Assembly: GCA_030054295.1 (NCBI GenBank)
Contig: JASGCE010000008.1
Span: 1 to 36,943 of the forward strand
From: Minisyncoccota bacterium
GTDB taxonomy: Bacteria; Pseudomonadota; Alphaproteobacteria; Elsterales; Elsteraceae
Length of the DNA: 36,943 nucleotides
Direction of reading: 5' to 3'
Under the pieces are notes generated by a model. It had not been told where the DNA came from. It ran no database searches and worked only from the letters and a program-made list of their open reading frames with translations. Below are positions 14,581-21,525 of this stretch, one piece after another. How positions within the stretch are numbered: position 1 is the stretch's first letter; every line of letters begins with the position of its first letter. The position numbers were made by a program, and so were the translations under genes.

Positions 14581-15536
14581 GCCAGTTCCCCCTCCAGCCG
14601 CGCCAGGCCAAAACCATCAATGCCAAAGCCATTGCCTTGATATAGCATGTAAACTTGGCCATCCAGTGCAAAAACATGGGGATAGGCAATCATCTCGCTA
14701 TCCCAGCCAGAGTCCGAAACGGTGATTCCGACCCGCGAATCGCTGCGTTTCCAATGGATGAGATCGGTACTGACAGCATAGCCGATGCGGTAACCCTTGG
14801 CCTGATTCCTAAAATCAACCGAATGGCGGTAACTAAAGAACATGTGATATTTATCATTGGCATAGTAAACATCGGCACTGGCCTGTGATTCATTGTGCTT
14901 AATCTTATCGGGAATAATATTGACACCCGTGCGAATCCAGTCAATGCCATCATTAGACTTGGCATGTCTGATCTTATAGACCACCTCGGGCGATTTTGAC
15001 TGATCAAGCCAAGTGGTGCCACTAATATAGAATAGATGCCAGTTGTCGTTAAAATATTTAATCTTTGGACTACTGATAACAAAAGGCTCGTTCAAGTAAC
15101 TGGATAGTACAGGCCCAGTCCCCATCTTGGTAAAACTATGGCCATCATCGGTCGAGACCGCGCAGCCAATCGCCACATCGAACTTCACCGATTCACAGCG
15201 CGTCACCCCCCCATAATAGAGCCGAACCTCCCCGCCATGCCGAATGACCGAGACCGGATAGGTGCCAAATTCATCAAAACAACCGCGACCCCCAAGGGGC
15301 AAAACTGGCACAGGACTCACCGCCAAAATTTTGGTCAAATCGCCCCGCGCCAGATCGACAAAGCCGCAGCGACTGACCGTGCGGTTCAATTCATCCGGCG
15401 GCGGGCGGGTGCAAAAAAACACCCTCACAAATTCATCATAGACCAGAGTCGATGGGCATTGACCATAGTGATTCATCCAGTCGATTCCATGATCGGCGGG
15501 GTTAAAAATAGGCCCGAGTTTTTGCCATTGCCACAT
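14577..15536 (-). CDS. Five-bladed beta-propeller, glycosidase-like (GH43/GH130-like) protein, paralogue 1
   Basis: 319 residues, cytoplasmic. Propeller blades appear as STLVYDEFVRVFFCTR, LGGRGCFDEFGTYPVSVIRHGGEVRLYYGG, SYLNEPFVISSPKIKYFNDNWHLFYISG, ADVYYANDKYHMFFSYR, YPHVFALDGQVYMLYQGNGFG. The acids at GCFDEFG, NEPF and NESQAS coincide with those of its neighbour, so both copies keep the same potential active-site residues. Three bases separate it from wbqC upstream, and it overlaps the next gene by ATGA. Annotated homologues are generally called glycosylase or hypothetical. Two divergent copies side by side imply a tandem duplication with different substrates or a heteromer. Confidence 0.7.
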   Translation of the reverse strand: MWQWQKLGPIFNPADHGIDWMNHYGQCPSTLVYDEFVRVFFCTRPPPDELNRTVSRCGFVDLARGDLTKILAVSPVPVLPLGGRGCFDEFGTYPVSVIRHGGEVRLYYGGVTRCESVKFDVAIGCAVSTDDGHSFTKMGTGPVLSSYLNEPFVISSPKIKYFNDNWHLFYISGTTWLDQSKSPEVVYKIRHAKSNDGIDWIRTGVNIIPDKIKHNESQASADVYYANDKYHMFFSYRHSVDFRNQAKGYRIGYAVSTDLIHWKRSDSRVGITVSDSGWDSEMIAYPHVFALDGQVYMLYQGNGFGIDGFGLARLEGELA

Positions 15537-15539
15537 GGG

Positions 15540-16244
15540 TTAAGCCTCGGATAGTTGATAGTGGTGAAGATATTTATCTTGAATTTCCGGTCGTGGCACC
15601 ATGCAGATCAGATCAAGAATCGAAAGATTGGGAATAAAAGAATCAGTGGGCTGAGAATAGAATTCAGTTTGCGCGGTCAAAAACTGAAGTTTTATGTTAT
15701 TTTTTGCAAAACTCTGTTGCGAATATAGGGTTTGACCCGAGCTATTATTGATATAGTCAGTCGCGCCAAGTGATTTACAAATTTCGATTACGCGATCTTC
15801 GGATTTTAAACTATGGTCACAGTCAATATAAGAAGAAGTCAAGATTTGGTTATTATAGCCTAAGTAATTACGCAATTGAATAATTGAATTCAAAACATAG
15901 GTATAGAGATTCAGTTCGTTATAAAGCAAAATATCAACAACAACCTTCTCAATTTCATGCCAGTTGGGTGCATGACTATAGTTTTGCTTAATTTTGGCAA
16001 ATTGACGGTGAGGATCATAGCTGCTGGCAATGGTGCGATCCTGAATCATGGCCGAATCCGAAGCTGCCCGCAGCGGCAGGGTGATAAATTCTGGTTCACC
16101 ATTTAGCAAATAACGGTTGCGATTGATCCAACTCCCCTTAGTATATTTTATGTTATCGTAAATAACAAAAATATCGACGGCAGACATTAATTGCCAATAG
16201 CCAATATAGGGTAAAAAGTAAGGCTGCATTATGGCGACTCGCAT
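15540..16244 (-). CDS. WbqC-family protein
   Basis: 234 residues of the WbqC family, found in O-antigen and other surface-glycan clusters. The N-terminus MRVAIMQPYFLPYIGYWQLM is diagnostic, followed by DIFVIYDNIKYTKGSWINRN, the conserved ITLPL strand and a C-terminal NLSILDLICM. The molecular activity of the family is not firmly established; an acyl- or aminoacyl-type transfer to an amino sugar has been considered in view of its habitual pairing with DegT aminotransferases. That pairing occurs here: its ATG directly abuts the DegT stop (TAAATG). It is AT-richer than the flanking operon genes, compatible with acquisition. Cytoplasmic; no signal peptide. Confidence 0.88.
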   Translation of the reverse strand: MRVAIMQPYFLPYIGYWQLMSAVDIFVIYDNIKYTKGSWINRNRYLLNGEPEFITLPLRAASDSAMIQDRTIASSYDPHRQFAKIKQNYSHAPNWHEIEKVVVDILLYNELNLYTYVLNSIIQLRNYLGYNNQILTSSYIDCDHSLKSEDRVIEICKSLGATDYINNSSGQTLYSQQSFAKNNIKLQFLTAQTEFYSQPTDSFIPNLSILDLICMVPRPEIQDKYLHHYQLSEA

Positions 16245-17369
16245 TTAAATTCCCTGTTTGATTACTGTTATTATTCTTTGTTGATCCTCTACAGCCAAAT
16301 CGGGATAGATCGGCAGGCACAGCACCTGCTGGGCGATTTTGCTGGCAATGGGAAGGTTCTGCGGCCGCGACGATTCAAGCCCGCGATAGAGGGGGAACTC
16401 CGAAATCAAGGGATAGAAATAGCGACGGGAATGGATGTTTTGCGCCTTCAGTGCCTCATAGAGTTGGTCGCGGGTCAGACCATAATGCTCGTCGATCAGA
16501 ATCGGGAAATAGCCATAGTTGCTATTATATTCAAGGGATTGGGGGATACATTCGATTCCGCTTATTTGGTTAAGCTCGCGGCGGTACAGCCTATCGACCG
16601 CGCGTCTTTTGCCGATGATCTCCTCCATATGGTCGAGTTGGCTCAATCCCAGAGCGGCATTGAATTCGCTCATTTTGCCATTGAGTCCGACCTCGTTGAT
16701 CGTGGTTTCGTCAAGAAATCCGAAGCTTCTGATCCGCATAATTTTATGCTTGATCGAGTCATCATGGCAAATTATCGCACCCCCTTCAAAACTATTGAAT
16801 ACTTTAGTGCCATGAAAACTTAATATAGAAAGGTCGCCGTGATTCAAGATGGATGTCTGCTGATTCTTTATGCCAAAGGCATGGGCTGCGTCATAGATAA
16901 CCCGCAGTCCAAATTCCTCGGCAATGGACTTGATCTCCTCCACCGCGCTGGGCAGCCCATAACAGTGCACAGGCATAATGGCTTGAGTCTTATGGGTAAT
17001 TGCCGCGCGAATGGCGGCGGGATCAAGGGACAGATTACCCCGTTTAATGTCGCAAAAAACTGGGGTAATATTGTTCCAGCTGAGGCTGTGGGTCGTGGCG
17101 ACAAAACTATAGGGGGTGGTGATGACCTCCCCGCTGATATCGAGGGCCTTTAAACCCACCATCAATGCAATGGTAGCATTATTAAATAGAATTACATTTT
17201 TAACATTAAGATAATCGGCGAGCCTAGATTCGAGTTCTTGGTGGTAATATCCATTATTGGTTACTATTCTTGTTGCCCAAATATAGGATAGTTTTTGGAC
17301 AACCTCCTCAAGTGGAGGCAAATAGGGTTTTGTAACATATATTGCCGAGCCATTCATTTTTTTACTCAT
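16245..17369 (-). CDS. DegT/DnrJ/EryC1/StrS sugar aminotransferase
   Basis: A PLP enzyme that aminates nucleotide-linked keto sugars. About 374 residues from ATG 17369; a TTG at 17399 would add ten residues, neither has a clear ribosome site, and ATG 17357 is also possible. Family landmarks are YVTKPYLPPLEEV near the start, IYDAAHAFG (the ring-stacking Asp) and SILSFHGTKVFNSFEGG. Lys189 (counted from ATG 17369) in that last motif is the internal aldimine; FHxTK...EGG replaces the commoner SFHxxKxxxTGEGG. It is the first gene of the six-gene glycan operon and diverges from recO. It probably makes the amino sugar that the downstream WbqC, methyltransferase and glycosyltransferase use. The exact sugar is not deducible. 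Confidence 0.9.
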   Translation of the reverse strand: MSKKMNGSAIYVTKPYLPPLEEVVQKLSYIWATRIVTNNGYYHQELESRLADYLNVKNVILFNNATIALMVGLKALDISGEVITTPYSFVATTHSLSWNNITPVFCDIKRGNLSLDPAAIRAAITHKTQAIMPVHCYGLPSAVEEIKSIAEEFGLRVIYDAAHAFGIKNQQTSILNHGDLSILSFHGTKVFNSFEGGAIICHDDSIKHKIMRIRSFGFLDETTINEVGLNGKMSEFNAALGLSQLDHMEEIIGKRRAVDRLYRRELNQISGIECIPQSLEYNSNYGYFPILIDEHYGLTRDQLYEALKAQNIHSRRYFYPLISEFPLYRGLESSRPQNLPIASKIAQQVLCLPIYPDLAVEDQQRIITVIKQGI

Positions 17370-17448
17370 TTTGCAATTAATATTGTCTTGATTGCGCAAA
17401 ACTACTATAGTCTAGGATAGTATATTCATTAACAACAGTGAGATTAGT

Positions 17449-18195
17449 TTGGATTGGCACGAGTCGGCAATTGTCATAAATGTCGCACCCTTTAACGACA
17501 GTTCTTCCGTTGCGACGGTCCTGACGGCGGCTCAGGGTCGGCATCGTGGTCTGGTCTATGGTATTCATTCGCCCGAACAGCGCGGTGTTTGGCAATTGGG
17601 CAACCGAATCAAGGCCGAATGGCGCGGTCGTTTGGCCGAGCAGCTTGGTGTTTTTAGTGCTGAGATTCTGTCGCCAACGGGTCTGGCTTTTTTGGATGAT
17701 TCGCTACGATTGGCGACCATTGCGGCGGCCTGTGAATTGTCTGCCACCAGCCTGCCCGACCAGCTGTCCCAGCCGGCGATCTATGCGGGTTTCGAGTCGC
17801 TTTTGCAGCTGATGGCTGGCGACTATTACCTATTTGCCTTTGTGCAGTGGGAGGTGGAACTTTTGGCAGCCTTGGGCTTCGGCCTTGACCTGTCGGCCTG
17901 TGCGGTGAGTGGCGAGGGTCGCGATCTGGCCTTTGTTTCGCCGCGCAGTGGCCGTGCGGTTGGTACGGTGGCGGCGGCTCCGTATCGGGAAAGGCTTTTG
18001 CCCTTGCCGGCATTTTTGCTGCCGCGTGAGGCGGCGGCCGATCCGCAGGAGCCAGCCGATATTTATGCGGCTTTGGCGGGGTTAAAACTGTCGGGTTATT
18101 TTTTGCAGCATCGGGTCTATGGGGCGCACCATCAGGACTTGCCGATGGCGCGGCAGATATTGCAATCGCGGGTGGCGAGACTTTGTGGTGATTGA
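17449..18195 (+). CDS. recO: DNA repair protein RecO
   Basis: 248 residues. RecO with RecR loads RecA onto SSB-coated single strands in the RecFOR pathway. The N-terminal OB fold is visible (MDWHESAIVINVAPFNDSSSVATVLTAA with GRHRGLVYG, then GVWQLGNRIKAEWRGRL), followed by a helical C-terminal domain with YLFAFVQWEVELLAALGFGLDLSACAVSG. The start must be TTG at 17449, because MDWHES aligns with the usual alphaproteobacterial MEWxxE start and no ATG is near; GTGAG lies about eight bases upstream. It diverges from the glycan operon. The four Cys zinc site found in some RecO proteins is absent. Confidence 0.92.
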   Translation: MDWHESAIVINVAPFNDSSSVATVLTAAQGRHRGLVYGIHSPEQRGVWQLGNRIKAEWRGRLAEQLGVFSAEILSPTGLAFLDDSLRLATIAAACELSATSLPDQLSQPAIYAGFESLLQLMAGDYYLFAFVQWEVELLAALGFGLDLSACAVSGEGRDLAFVSPRSGRAVGTVAAAPYRERLLPLPAFLLPREAAADPQEPADIYAALAGLKLSGYFLQHRVYGAHHQDLPMARQILQSRVARLCGD

Positions 18196-18199
18196 CCGA

Positions 18200-18850
18200 T
18201 CACTCGATAATGGTTGCGGTGATTTCCTTAGGGTCGGTGCGGTTTTGCGGATTGGGGGCAAAACGCAGAGTGGTTTTAAAATCGACCCCACAGGCGATGC
18301 CGCTCCAGACCTCCGACCATTGGTCGGGAGATTTATTCGGATCGGGCGGAGTGACAATCGCCGAATCCAGCCAGACCAACCTTCGCGGATCGCGGCATTT
18401 ATCTTTTATCTCAGCGTGGCGGATAATCGCTCCGCGCGCCCGCATCTCGAGGGTATAGTTGGCCAGAGTCTCGCCTGGAATCATCGCCGTGTAATGAACC
18501 TTGCCGTGGCGATCAACCGTAGCCAAGATTCGCCTGGTCACGATCTGATCGCACCGTTCGACCGAGAATTTCTCGAGCCAACTGCCAGCGGTGGGCTGGT
18601 GGCTGCTCCGCGACCAGACTATCGGTTCAACCGCCAGCCAGCCGATCAAAGACCTTGGCACCAGCTGGGGGCATTGACTAGCCAGAGCCGACGGCTCCAG
18701 CCGAACAAGTGCCGCCGACTGCGCCCGCTGATGGTTGGGACTGTTGAGCCAATTCAAAAACTGCGGCAAGGTATCAGGCGGGGAGGCAGCGGCCATTGCC
18801 AGCCGCGTCGCCAGTATCCCCGCGACGACAATCAAACCAAACCTAAACAT
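18200..18850 (-). CDS. Secreted protein of unknown function with four cysteines
   Basis: About 216 residues. A signal peptide (core [16 protein letters not shown]) with probable cleavage near AMA-AAS places it in the periplasm or outside. I recognise no domain. The mature part has four cysteines (in SQCPQL, ERCDQI, DKCRDP, IACGVD), consistent with two disulfides, and tryptophan- and arginine-rich strands ([28 protein letters not shown]). The start is ATG 18850 or 18856; both fall within the last codons of ilvD, so translation is coupled to ilvD termination. The chance that this is only a shadow of recO/ilvD flanks is low, because it fills the whole gap and has an export signal. Confidence 0.65.
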   Translation of the reverse strand: MFRFGLIVVAGILATRLAMAAASPPDTLPQFLNWLNSPNHQRAQSAALVRLEPSALASQCPQLVPRSLIGWLAVEPIVWSRSSHQPTAGSWLEKFSVERCDQIVTRRILATVDRHGKVHYTAMIPGETLANYTLEMRARGAIIRHAEIKDKCRDPRRLVWLDSAIVTPPDPNKSPDQWSEVWSGIACGVDFKTTLRFAPNPQNRTDPKEITATIIE

Positions 18851-20558
18851 CCGCATAGCATTGGGTTTCGCTGGCCCCGCCGGGGTGGGTTACCGCGCCC
18901 TTCTCGGCATCGCCAACGGTTTGGGCGTAGCGCCAGATGGCTCCCGATTGGAAGTCGGTGTCGCGGCCCTTCCATGCGGCCTTGCGTTTGGCCAGTTCGG
19001 CATCGCTGAGGGCCACCGAAATCTCGCCCTTCTCGGCATCGATGGTAATGACATCGCCATTTTGCAACAGAGCAATTGGCCCGCCAACCGCGGCTTCGGG
19101 CCCGACATGGCCGATGCAGAATCCACGGGTCGCGCCCGAGAATCTGCCGTCGGTAATCAGGGCGACCTTGTCGCCGCGCCCCTGGCCATAGATGGCGGCG
19201 GTGGTTGCCAGCATTTCGCGCATTCCGGGGCCGCCACGCGGGCCCTCGTAGCGAATCACCAGCACCTCCCCATCCGCGTAGTTCTTGGCCTGGACGGCGG
19301 CAAAGGCCTCCTCCTCCGTATCAAAAACCCGCGCTGGGCCTTCAAAGCGGAGTTTGCTCATGCCAGCAATCTTGACAATAGCCCCCTGCGGCGCGAGGTT
19401 GCCCCTTAAGCCAACCACTCCACCCGTTTTTGTGATGGGGTTGCTGGTCGGGCGAATCACTTCTTGGTCGCTGCGGAGTTTGGTGTGGGTCAGGTTCTCA
19501 GCGACGGTTTTGCCGGTCACGGTCATACAGTCACCATGGAGATAGCCGCCGTCCAGCAGGGCCTTCATTACCGCCGCGACTCCACCCGCCTGCCACATGT
19601 CCATGGCGACGAACCGCCCACCGGGTTTAAGGTCGGCAATGTAAGGAGTCTGGCGGAAAATGCGACAGACCTCATGGAGGTCAAAATCGATTCCCGCCTC
19701 ATGCGCCATGGCCGGCAGGTGCAGGCCAGCATTGGTCGAGCCTCCCGTCGCTGCCACCACCATCGCCGCATTCTCGAGGGCCTTGCGGGTGACAATATCA
19801 CGCGGGCGGATATTGTGCTTCAGCAGATTCATGATCGCCTTGCCCGAATCGACGGCGAACTGATCGCGCACCTCCATCGGTGCTGGCGCCCCCGCCGAGC
19901 CGGGCAGGGCGAGGCCAATCGCCTCCGAAACACAGGCCATGGTATTGGCGGTAAACTGCCCACCACAGGAACCAGCCGAGGGGCAGGCCACCAGTTCGAG
20001 TTCATGCAGGTCCTGGTCTGATATTTGCCCCGAACTATGTTTGCCGACGGCTTCGAAAACATCCTGCACCGTGACATCCTTGCCGCGGAAACGCCCAGGC
20101 AATATCGAGCCGCCATATAAAAATACCGAAGGCACATTCAGCCGCAACATGGCCATCATCAGGCCGGGGAGAGACTTGTCACAGCCCGCCAAACCGACCA
20201 GGGCATCATAGCAATGGCCGCGAACGGTAAGCTCGACCGAATCGGCAATCACTTCACGGCTGACCAGCGACGACTTCATGCCCTGGTGCCCCATGGCAAT
20301 GCCGTCGGTGACGGTGATGGTGGTGAATTCGCGCGGCATTCCACCGGCGGCATTGACTCCGCGTTTGGCTGCCTGGGCCTGCCGCCCGAGGGCGATGTTA
20401 CAGGGGGCGGCCTCGTTCCAGGTGGTGGCGACACCGATAAAGGGCCGTTCGATCTCCTCGGGCGTCAAGCCCATCGCATAGTAATAGCTGCGATGCGGGG
20501 CCTTGGCGGGGCCAACCGAAACATGACGGCTCGGTAGATTTTTTTTATCAAGACTCAT
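18843..20558 (-). CDS. ilvD: Dihydroxy-acid dehydratase
   Basis: Dehydrates 2,3-dihydroxy-isovalerate/methylvalerate to the branched 2-oxo acids in valine, isoleucine and leucine synthesis. The 571 residues match the shorter IlvD class. The three iron-sulfur ligands are visible: Cys53 in EAAPCNIAL, Cys126 in [11 protein letters not shown], Cys198 in [35 protein letters not shown] marks the C-terminal domain. GAGGATC precedes ATG 20558 by a good spacing. It diverges from the small secreted gene at 20665, and its 3' end overlaps the start of the secreted Cys-rich gene. Functionally it follows IlvB and IlvC; ilvC is not in the window. Confidence 0.97.
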   Translation of the reverse strand: MSLDKKNLPSRHVSVGPAKAPHRSYYYAMGLTPEEIERPFIGVATTWNEAAPCNIALGRQAQAAKRGVNAAGGMPREFTTITVTDGIAMGHQGMKSSLVSREVIADSVELTVRGHCYDALVGLAGCDKSLPGLMMAMLRLNVPSVFLYGGSILPGRFRGKDVTVQDVFEAVGKHSSGQISDQDLHELELVACPSAGSCGGQFTANTMACVSEAIGLALPGSAGAPAPMEVRDQFAVDSGKAIMNLLKHNIRPRDIVTRKALENAAMVVAATGGSTNAGLHLPAMAHEAGIDFDLHEVCRIFRQTPYIADLKPGGRFVAMDMWQAGGVAAVMKALLDGGYLHGDCMTVTGKTVAENLTHTKLRSDQEVIRPTSNPITKTGGVVGLRGNLAPQGAIVKIAGMSKLRFEGPARVFDTEEEAFAAVQAKNYADGEVLVIRYEGPRGGPGMREMLATTAAIYGQGRGDKVALITDGRFSGATRGFCIGHVGPEAAVGGPIALLQNGDVITIDAEKGEISVALSDAELAKRKAAWKGRDTDFQSGAIWRYAQTVGDAEKGAVTHPGGASETQCYADV

Positions 20559-20628
20559 GATGATCCTCGCGGGGCTGTGGGTTATTTTGCCAAGACCTTA
20601 GCACAGGCGCGACCCTAGCAAAGTATTT

Positions 20629-20658
20629 TTGTTACTCGGGGCTAAATTCCCTTATAAT
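20629..20658 (+). promoter_or_regulatory. Sigma-70 promoter implying a leaderless transcript
   Basis: TTGTTA (20629-20634), an 18-base spacer, and a perfect TATAAT (20653-20658). The ATG of the next gene is at 20665, seven bases after the -10 hexamer, just where transcription should start, so the mRNA would have almost no 5' leader. Confidence 0.6.
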
Positions 20659-20664
20659 CAGCGG

Positions 20665-21096
20665 ATGAAAAAAATCCTTCTGATGGTTCTTTTGGTTCTT
20701 ACCAATTTGCAGGTCGTAGGCCTAGCCGCCGAGGAGCAACTCAATCGCCCGCCGCGCGTCAAGCGCGCGGTGATCAAACTGCTCCATACCAAATATCCCC
20801 TCTGGCAGGTTGGAACGATTGACCAGTATCTCAGCCGTGAATGCTCGCTCGGGCGGTTTAACCAGCGGGTGCCGTTCAAATATGCCGGGCAGTTTTACGG
20901 TTCGAACGGGGCGGCTATGCTGGGGGGAGTCAAGGGCAGTGGTTTGAACCTGCACGACCCGCTGGGCCAGGCGACCCCTGACCATGATTACTGGTTTTAC
21001 CGCGACCGAACCTCAGCCTGTGTCGTCTATTGGGCGCAGGTGCAACCGACCGAGGCTCCACCAAGCACCGCGACCGAGACTCCGACGGCCCCTTAG
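20665..21096 (+). CDS. Small secreted protein, function unknown
   Basis: 143 residues from ATG 20665 (MKKILLMVLLVLTNLQVVGLAAEEQ, an obvious signal peptide with cleavage near GLAA). An upstream in-frame start at 20629 would bury the signal peptide and lies within the promoter. The mature part has Lys/Arg-rich strands (RPPRVKRAVIKLL), two cysteines (RECSLG, SACVVYW) that could form one disulfide, aromatic patches (DHDYWFYRD), and a Pro/Thr-rich tail (PTEAPPSTATETPTAP). No family is recognised. It diverges from ilvD and converges on a small membrane-protein gene whose end is 19 bases away. Confidence 0.7.
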   Translation: MKKILLMVLLVLTNLQVVGLAAEEQLNRPPRVKRAVIKLLHTKYPLWQVGTIDQYLSRECSLGRFNQRVPFKYAGQFYGSNGAAMLGGVKGSGLNLHDPLGQATPDHDYWFYRDRTSACVVYWAQVQPTEAPPSTATETPTAP

Positions 21097-21115
21097 TTTT
21101 GCACGGGGGGAAGCT

Positions 21116-21280
21116 TTAACTTCTCCTGCTCCTGCTCCAATTTCCTTCTTTTGCTATTCTCTCCTGCTCCTGCTCCAATTTCCTTCTTTTGCTATTCTCT
21201 CTGTCGGCATAATTGATAAGGAGACCAAAGCTCAGAATAAAAACATTGAATATGATTAAGGTAATTACCAAGGGGGTCAT
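21116..21280 (-). CDS. Tiny single-pass membrane protein with re-framed C-terminus
   Basis: 54 codons. ATG 21280 overlaps the stop of the upstream small gene as ATGA. Residues about 3-24 form a hydrophobic helix (LVITLIIFNVFILSFGLLIN), followed by a charged tail beginning ADRENSKRRKLEQEQE. A 38-base unit is tandemly duplicated in the tail (21122-21159 and 21160-21197). Because 38 is not a multiple of three, the second copy is read in another frame (RIAKEGNWSRSRRS). With a single copy the frame would end in EKLKLPPVQN just at the stop of the convergent gene, so the duplication looks recent. No homologue is recognised. Evidence for a real gene is the coupling, the membrane helix and the charged tail; expression is unproven. 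Confidence 0.5.
   Translation of the reverse strand: MTPLVITLIIFNVFILSFGLLINYADRENSKRRKLEQEQERIAKEGNWSRSRRS
21122..21197. repeat. Perfect 38-bp tandem duplication
   Basis: Two identical, directly adjacent units, 21122-21159 and 21160-21197, each beginning TCTCCTGCTCCTGCTCC and ending TTTTGCTATTC. They lie in the 3' part of the small membrane-protein gene and shift its frame. Confidence 0.95.
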
Positions 21281-21525
21281 GACTGCACCTTTCTGAGAAT
21301 GAAGGAAATGACTTCACAAAAACCAATCGAAACAATTAATCCTAGCACTTCCAGGCTTGACAAATCAAGATGGTCGGTAACATGGGTAATAATAGCAATT
21401 CCCGCTGCTACCGAATAGGTATCTAATTTTGTCGCCCAACCTTCCCGTTGGTTTTGGTTGATGCCGATTAATGATTTTATCAGCAGTTCTTTGGCACTGT
21501 ATATCCATCGAAACCAAATCATCAT
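21277..21525 (-). CDS. Small membrane protein encoded directly behind ilvB
   Basis: 82 residues. Its ATG-ATG start directly abuts the ilvB stop (TAA then ATG), so it is read from the ilvB transcript. It has an amphipathic N-terminal part (IYSAKELLIKSLIGI), a moderately hydrophobic middle (YSVAAGIAIITHV) and a strong C-terminal helix (LEVLGLIVSIGFCEVISFIL) ending in RKVQS: probably one or two membrane passes. It overlaps the next tiny gene by four bases. It occupies the place where the acetolactate synthase regulatory subunit gene (ilvN/ilvH) usually sits but shows no ACT domain. A holin-like or membrane-adaptor role cannot be excluded; I do not recognise it. Confidence 0.6.
   Translation of the reverse strand: MMIWFRWIYSAKELLIKSLIGINQNQREGWATKLDTYSVAAGIAIITHVTDHLDLSSLEVLGLIVSIGFCEVISFILRKVQS

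Noticed and set aside
17390-17448. Operator between recO and the glycan operon (ACTAT...ATAGT)
   Set aside because: The inverted repeat is only five bases per arm in AT-rich sequence and is likely just overlapping -10 boxes of divergent promoters.
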